NCBI RefSeq assembly: GCF_014170305.1
Contig: NZ_LZZT01000028.1
Span: forward strand, 62,001-126,000
Origin: Achromobacter sp. UMC71
Lineage (GTDB): Bacteria; Pseudomonadota; Gammaproteobacteria; Burkholderiales; Burkholderiaceae_B
Reading direction: 5' to 3'
Length of the DNA: 64,000 bases
This document shows, one piece after another, positions 58,595-64,000 of this stretch. The notes below the pieces were generated by a model. The model was given only the letters and a program-made list of their open reading frames with translations, was not told the origin of the DNA and ran no database searches. Made by a program: the position numbers and the translations under genes. Within the stretch, counting starts at the first letter, position 1; each line of letters begins with the position of its first letter.

Positions 58595-60085
58595 GTGACC
58601 GCAAGCAACGCCGCTCCTCACGCGCAACGCCAACACCTGCAACGCATCATCGCAGGCTTGAACGAAGGCATCATCCTGCTCGAGCCCGATGGCGCCATCG
58701 CCTGGGCCAACGACAGCGCCCTGGCGCTGCACGCGGCCCAGACGCTGCAAGACCTGGGCCAGACGCCCGCCGGCTACCGCAAGCGCTACGCCCTGACCTA
58801 CCGCAACCATCACCGCGTTCCCGCCCGCCACTATCCGCTGGACCGCCTGGCCGCGGCCGAGACCTTCGACGACCTGCAACTGGACCTGACCCGCAAGGAC
58901 GACGCGGACTTCCTGCGCAATGTGCGGGCCCGCGGACTGCTGCTCGAAGGCGAAGGCGGCGACTACCGCGTGCTGATCCTGGACGACCAGACCAGCCAGT
59001 TCAACGCCGAACAGCGCTTCGAGCGCACGTTCAACGCCAATCCGGCGCCCGCCGTCATCTGCCGCCTGTCGGACTTGCGTTACGTGAAAGTGAACCAGGG
59101 CTTCCTGGACATGACCGGACTGACACGCGATGGCGTGCTGGGCCGTTCCGCCTATGAACTGGACGTGCTGGACGGCGGCGACAACAAGGAAGACGCGGTG
59201 GCCAAGCTGAACGCCGGGCTGACCATCACCCAACGCGAAGGCGTGCTGAGATTGGCCGATGGCGGCGCCAAGTTCGTCATCGTCGCGGGCCAGCCGATCG
59301 ACATGCAGGATGAGCCCTGCATGCTGTTCACCTTCATCGACCTGGAAAAGCGCAAGCGCGCCGAAGAGGCGTTGCAGCAAAGCGAAGAGCGCTTTTCCAA
59401 GGCCTTCCAGCTGGCGCCCGTGCCCATGGCGCTGTGCGAAGGCGAGTCGCTGCGCGCGCTGAACATCAACGACGCCTTTGCCCAGGCTACCGGCGCTTCG
59501 CCCGAGGACTGCGCCGGCCAGGAGCTGACGGCGCTGGGCGTGCGTCCTTTCGAGGGCATGGCCGAAAGCCTGGCGCGCGGCGAAAGCGTGCGCAACCGCG
59601 AAGCCGCGCTGGTCGCCCCCGACGGCAGCCAGCTGGATTGCCTGGCGTCGGCCGAACCGGTGATGATCGGCGGCGAACGCCGCGTGCTGCTGGTGATGCA
59701 GGACATCACCGAGCGCAAGCGCAACGAGACCGAACTGCTGACCGCGATCGAAGCGGTGATGCAGGACACCTCGTGGTTCAGCCGCGGCATCATCGAGAAG
59801 CTGGCGCAGTTGCGCGCGCCCGCCCCGGCCGCACACGACGTGGCCGAGCTGGCGCAGCTAACCTCGCGTGAACGCGAGGTGCTCAGCCTGCTGTGCCAGG
59901 GCCACGACGACGACGGCATCGCCAAGCATCTGCGCCTGTCGCGCAACACCGTGCGCAACCATGTGGCCACGATCTACAGCAAGATCGGCGTGCACCGGCG
60001 CAGTGCGGCCATTGTCTGGGCGCGAGACCGGGGCATTACCGGCTATGAAAAACCCCGCGCGAAGGGCAAACCGGGAAAAACCTGA
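58595..60085 (+). CDS. PAS-domain LuxR-type transcriptional regulator
   Basis: The product is 496 aa from a GTG at 58595 with AGAGG 7 bases before; further upstream the frame runs through the tRNA genes. Three PAS-like segments are visible at ~15-120, ~150-260 (FNANPAPAVICRLSDLRYVKVNQ) and ~275-385 (FQLAPVPMALCE). The C-terminal LuxR HTH (~425-485) reads LTSREREVLSLLCQGHDDDGIAKH with NTVRNHVATIYSKIGVHRR. There is no receiver domain or histidine kinase partner nearby, so it may sense its signal directly. Its targets are unknown. Confidence 0.9.
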   Translation: MTASNAAPHAQRQHLQRIIAGLNEGIILLEPDGAIAWANDSALALHAAQTLQDLGQTPAGYRKRYALTYRNHHRVPARHYPLDRLAAAETFDDLQLDLTRKDDADFLRNVRARGLLLEGEGGDYRVLILDDQTSQFNAEQRFERTFNANPAPAVICRLSDLRYVKVNQGFLDMTGLTRDGVLGRSAYELDVLDGGDNKEDAVAKLNAGLTITQREGVLRLADGGAKFVIVAGQPIDMQDEPCMLFTFIDLEKRKRAEEALQQSEERFSKAFQLAPVPMALCEGESLRALNINDAFAQATGASPEDCAGQELTALGVRPFEGMAESLARGESVRNREAALVAPDGSQLDCLASAEPVMIGGERRVLLVMQDITERKRNETELLTAIEAVMQDTSWFSRGIIEKLAQLRAPAPAAHDVAELAQLTSREREVLSLLCQGHDDDGIAKHLRLSRNTVRNHVATIYSKIGVHRRSAAIVWARDRGITGYEKPRAKGKPGKT

Positions 60086-60092
60086 TCCCCCG

Positions 60093-60131
60093 CCCCCTGA
60101 ATTTACAAATTGAATCAAAATATTCAGGGGG
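60093..60131. other. Inverted repeat downstream of the PAS-LuxR gene
   Basis: CCCCCTGAAT (60093-60102) and ATTCAGGGGG (60122-60131) are perfect 10-bp arms around a 19-base AT-rich centre. No T-tract follows. It could be a weak terminator or an operator in front of bioB. Confidence 0.5.
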
Positions 60132-60335
60132 TCCGCCTGCGCGAAGATGCCGCCGCGTTGACGCACGCGAACGGCCAAAATTCGCCAAATTTCTCGATCA
60201 AGCGATCAACTCGACGCTAAAAAACGGCCTCAACACCAGATTGCGCAAACCCTGCGCAGGTTCTTACGATCCGCCGATCAAGCCGTCGCCCCGGCGTGCG
60301 GCGCGCCCCCCGCAAGCCCTCTGGAGAGTCCGTTC

Positions 60336-61420
60336 ATGCAGACCGCCTACATCCCCGTTCCCAAGCCGTCCAAGACGCAGCCCCCGCTCGCCTGGAGCAG
60401 CGATGCCGTCATGGCGCTCTACGAACTGCCGTTCATGGACCTGGTACATCGCGCGCAGCAGACACACCGCGCCCATTTCGACCCGAACGGCATCCAGCTG
60501 TCCAGCCTGCTGTCGATCAAGACCGGCGGCTGTCCCGAGGATTGCGGCTATTGCTCGCAGTCCTCGCGCTACGACACGGGCCTGGAAGCGGAAAAGCTGA
60601 TGCCGCTGGACGAAGTGCTGGCCGCGGCGCGCGCCGCCCAGGCCAGCGGCGCGCAGCGCTTCTGCATGGGCGCGGCATGGCGCAGCCCCAAGCCGCACCA
60701 CCTGGAAGCCGTGGCCGAGATGGTCAGCGCGGTCAAGGCGCTGGGCCTGGAGACCTGCGTCACCCTGGGCATGCTGCGTGAAGGCCAGGCCGAGCAGCTC
60801 AAGGACGCCGGGCTGGACTACTACAACCACAACCTGGACACCTCGCCCGAGTACTACGGCAAGGTCGTCACCACCCGCACCTACCAGGACCGCCTGGACA
60901 CGCTGGAGCGCGTGCGCGGCGCGGGCATCAACGTCTGCTGCGGCGGCATCGTGGGCATGGGCGAATCGCGCCGCGAGCGCGCCGGCCTGATCGCGCAGCT
61001 GGCCAACATGGAGCCCTATCCCGAATCGGTGCCGATCAACAACCTGATGCGGGTGGAAGGCACGCCGATGGCCGACGCGCAAGCGCTGGACCCGTTCGAG
61101 TTCGTGCGCACCATCGCCGTGGCCCGCATCACCATGCCGCGCGCCATGGTGCGCCTGTCGGCCGGCCGTGAAGCCATGGACGACGCCATGCAGGCGCTGT
61201 GCTTCCTGGCAGGCGCCAATTCCATGTTCTATGGCGACGTGCTGCTCACCACCGGCAACCCGCGCATGGAGGCCGACCAGCGCCTGCTACAGCGCCTGGG
61301 CATGCGGATCGACGCGACCCAGCAGATGCATCAGCACGCGCACCAGGACCTGCATCCGGCCCCCGCGCAGGCCAATGCGCACGACTGCGCGCACCCGGCC
61401 GGGTCCCACGATGCGCCGGC

Positions 61421-61430
<10 letters not shown>
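60336..61430 (+). CDS. bioB: Biotin synthase
   Basis: The product is 364 aa from the ATG at 60336 (GGAGAG upstream). The radical SAM cluster is Cys66, Cys70 and Cys73 in [27 protein letters not shown] sequence (here [18 protein letters not shown]) and GGIVGMGE are conserved, and the second iron-sulfur cluster region contains TCVTLGML. The last ~45 residues are a His/Pro/Ala-rich extension beyond the usual end. It inserts sulfur into dethiobiotin. No other bio gene is adjacent. Confidence 0.97.
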
Positions 61431-62404
<974 letters not shown>

Positions 62405-62417
62405 CAGACGCCGGCCG

Positions 62418-63896
62418 TCAGGTCCCGGTGCGAGGCCGGCGCAACGCCTGGGCCGGATCCGGCTCGGATGGCTCCGCGCCTTCATCGGCGACCTGCGCCG
62501 GGTCTGGCACAGACGAGGCCGCATCCGCCCGCGCGGCTTGCACCGCCGCATCATGGCCAGGGTCGGCCAGCGGCGGATCCACCGCCCCCGCGCCTTCGAC
62601 CGGCGGCGGGGCCGGCGCGGCGGCCGGATCGGGATGGACCATTTCGATGTTGATGTCGTTTTCCACATCCACCCGGGGATCCAGCACGGCGGCGGCCGGC
62701 GAACTTTGCAGCGTGTCCGGCATGGGCACGAAATGCACCGGGGCCTCGTCGACCTGGTGCGCGCCGGTGACGCGGGTCGGCCGCACCTGCCAGACCAGGA
62801 TCAGCGCGCAGGCGGAAATGAACACGTAGTACATGCTGGGCCCGGCCAGGGACATCAGCAGGCCCGCGATCATGGGGCCGACACAGGCGCCCACGCCGTA
62901 GGTCATGAGCAGCACCGCCGACAGGCTGACGCGACGCTCGGATTCGACGTGATCGTTGGCAAAAGCGGCGCCCAGCGGGTACAGCGTGAACTGCAGCACG
63001 CCAAACACGCAGGACATGGCCACCAGCGCCCAATAGGGCAAGGTCAGCCAGCCCCACATGACCGTGGGCAGCACCACCAGCAGCAGCGCGTTGAAGCGGA
63101 TCAGACCTGCGCGGTTGATGCGGTCGGACAGCCAGCCCATGGGCCACTGCGACAGCAGCCCGGCGGTGACGGCGGCCGCGACGAAGATGGCGGCCTGCGA
63201 GGTGCTCAGGCCGTGCTTGGCGCCATAGACGGCGGCCAGGCCGTAGAAGGCGCCCGACAGGTTGCCGGCCACGAACAGCACGGTCATGGACAGCGGCACG
63301 CGCCGCATGAAGAAGCGGATGTCCAGCGCGGCCGGCAAGGGCGTGGGCGGGTGCGAACGCGCCGTGACGGCGATCGGCACCAGGCACAGCACCAGGCACA
63401 TGGCCACCAGCGTCAGGGGCCGCAGGTCCAGCGTGGCGTAAGCGGTCAGGGCCAGTTGCCCCAGCACGGTGCCCAGGCCGGACACGACCATGTAGACGGA
63501 AAAGACCCGCCCGCGCTGGTGGTTTTCGGTTTGTTCGTTGAGCCAGCTTTCGATGACCATGAATTCGGTCACCATGACGATGCCCGAGATGACGCGGAAC
63601 ACCAGCCACAACGGCATGGAGTCGACCAGCGTCTGGGCCAGGATCATGCTGGTGGCGATGGCCGCACAGGCGACGAAGGCGCGGATGTGGCCGACGCGGA
63701 TGATCAACTTGTGCCCCAGGCGCGCGCCGCACACCAGGCCCAGGTAGTACCCGGCGATCAGGGTGCCGATCCAGATCTCGCTGACGGACTGCGAGGTGAG
63801 CCTCAACCCCATGTAGGTGTTGAACAGGCCCGTGCCGACAAGCATCAGCAGGGTCGCGAAATACAGCGACGAGAAAGAGGAGATGGTAGCGAGCAT
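62418..63896 (-). CDS. MFS transporter with long acidic, proline/alanine-rich C-terminal tail
   Basis: The product is 492 aa from the ATG at 63896; a TTG four codons upstream is in frame. Twelve membrane segments occupy residues ~5-375 (WIGTLIAGYYLGLVCGARLG, RVISGIVMVTEFMVIESWL), similar to the YcaD/sugar-type MFS group. The last ~110 residues are soluble and unlike transporters, rich in Pro, Ala, Asp and Glu (AAAPAPPPVEGAGAVDPP). The tail's role is unknown. It converges on the EamA gene with 13 bases between stops. Confidence 0.85.
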   Translation of the reverse strand: MLATISSFSSLYFATLLMLVGTGLFNTYMGLRLTSQSVSEIWIGTLIAGYYLGLVCGARLGHKLIIRVGHIRAFVACAAIATSMILAQTLVDSMPLWLVFRVISGIVMVTEFMVIESWLNEQTENHQRGRVFSVYMVVSGLGTVLGQLALTAYATLDLRPLTLVAMCLVLCLVPIAVTARSHPPTPLPAALDIRFFMRRVPLSMTVLFVAGNLSGAFYGLAAVYGAKHGLSTSQAAIFVAAAVTAGLLSQWPMGWLSDRINRAGLIRFNALLLVVLPTVMWGWLTLPYWALVAMSCVFGVLQFTLYPLGAAFANDHVESERRVSLSAVLLMTYGVGACVGPMIAGLLMSLAGPSMYYVFISACALILVWQVRPTRVTGAHQVDEAPVHFVPMPDTLQSSPAAAVLDPRVDVENDINIEMVHPDPAAAPAPPPVEGAGAVDPPLADPGHDAAVQAARADAASSVPDPAQVADEGAEPSEPDPAQALRRPRTGT

Positions 63897-64000
63897 GGCG
63901 TTGGGCAACCGCTGCTGGCGGTAGCGCGGCGGGCCGCCGGAACGGCCCGCGCGTTAAGCGATGAGACATGAACCGCGCGCACCGCGCGCGGCGAAATCAG

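Noticed and set aside
60132-60335. BirA (biotin repressor) operator upstream of bioB
   Set aside because: No 40-bp dyad of the TTGTAAAC/GTTTACAA type is present; the only dyad nearby does not match.

Overview
The window is one contiguous stretch of GC-rich (roughly two-thirds G+C), gene-dense chromosome. Gene content and local gene order (tkt-gap-pgk, queA-tgt-yajC-secD-secF, miaB-phoH-ybeY-corC-lnt, a Bug-family TctC binding protein, a DUF3141-phosphotransacetylase-acetate kinase-FabI operon) point to a betaproteobacterium of the Alcaligenaceae, Bordetella or Achromobacter-like. This assignment is by protein recognition, not by a database search. No prophage, insertion sequence, CRISPR array or rRNA operon was seen.

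Layout. 1-5.7 kb: end of a glyoxalase-like gene, then a tightly coupled operon (DUF3141/PhaC-like hydrolase, pta/ptb, ackA, fabI-like) behind an FNR/ANR-like box and a perfect palindrome. 5.7-9.1 kb: SulP transporter and a Bug-family binding protein, then copy 1 of a structured dispersed repeat. 9.2-13.5 kb: tkt-gap-pgk on the minus strand. 13.8-21.4 kb: a coiled-coil membrane protein, rsmE, barstar, patatin lipase, maeB, a FAD-binding protein and an aminotransferase. 21.4-25.0 kb: DHA2 efflux pump with a divergent TetR and a clear operator, copy 2 of the repeat, and a lytic transglycosylase. 25-30 kb: UbiD, an unknown membrane protein, a YqjD/YqjE-type stress trio and an exported protein. 30-35.2 kb: nitrate ABC importer with a sigma-54 promoter and a leader attenuator, then divergent cysG. 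35.2-41.3 kb: upp, PBP4, and a flavin monooxygenase/flavin reductase/ABC-binding protein cluster with a divergent IclR. 41.5-47.4 kb: queuosine and Sec genes. 47.4-50.3 kb: orphan antitoxin, VOC protein, an AlaX-like editing protein with a poly-C frameshift at its start, and a PAP2 phosphatase. 50.5-56.1 kb: the miaB-to-lnt cluster. 56.1-64 kb: aldo/keto reductase, a duplicated tRNA Ala-Glu-Asp array, a PAS-LuxR regulator, bioB, a DMT transporter with a (GCA)14 tract and an MFS transporter.

The most unusual signal is a pair of about 360-bp intergenic elements (8737-9096 and 23804-24170). They share colinear short blocks and a nearly identical ~95-nt core. In each copy the core is enclosed by a long inverted repeat (31 and 34 bp) whose arms have different sequences in the two copies yet remain almost perfectly self-complementary. 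A smaller hairpin inside the core also changes in a compensatory way. This is the signature of selection on structure, and suggests a structured RNA or cruciform-forming mobile element. The second strong signal is the nrt promoter region: a consensus -24/-12 promoter, an ANTAR-type hexaloop hairpin and an intrinsic terminator directly before the nrtA ribosome-binding site, which together suggest NtrC plus NasR/NasT-like antitermination control of nitrate uptake.
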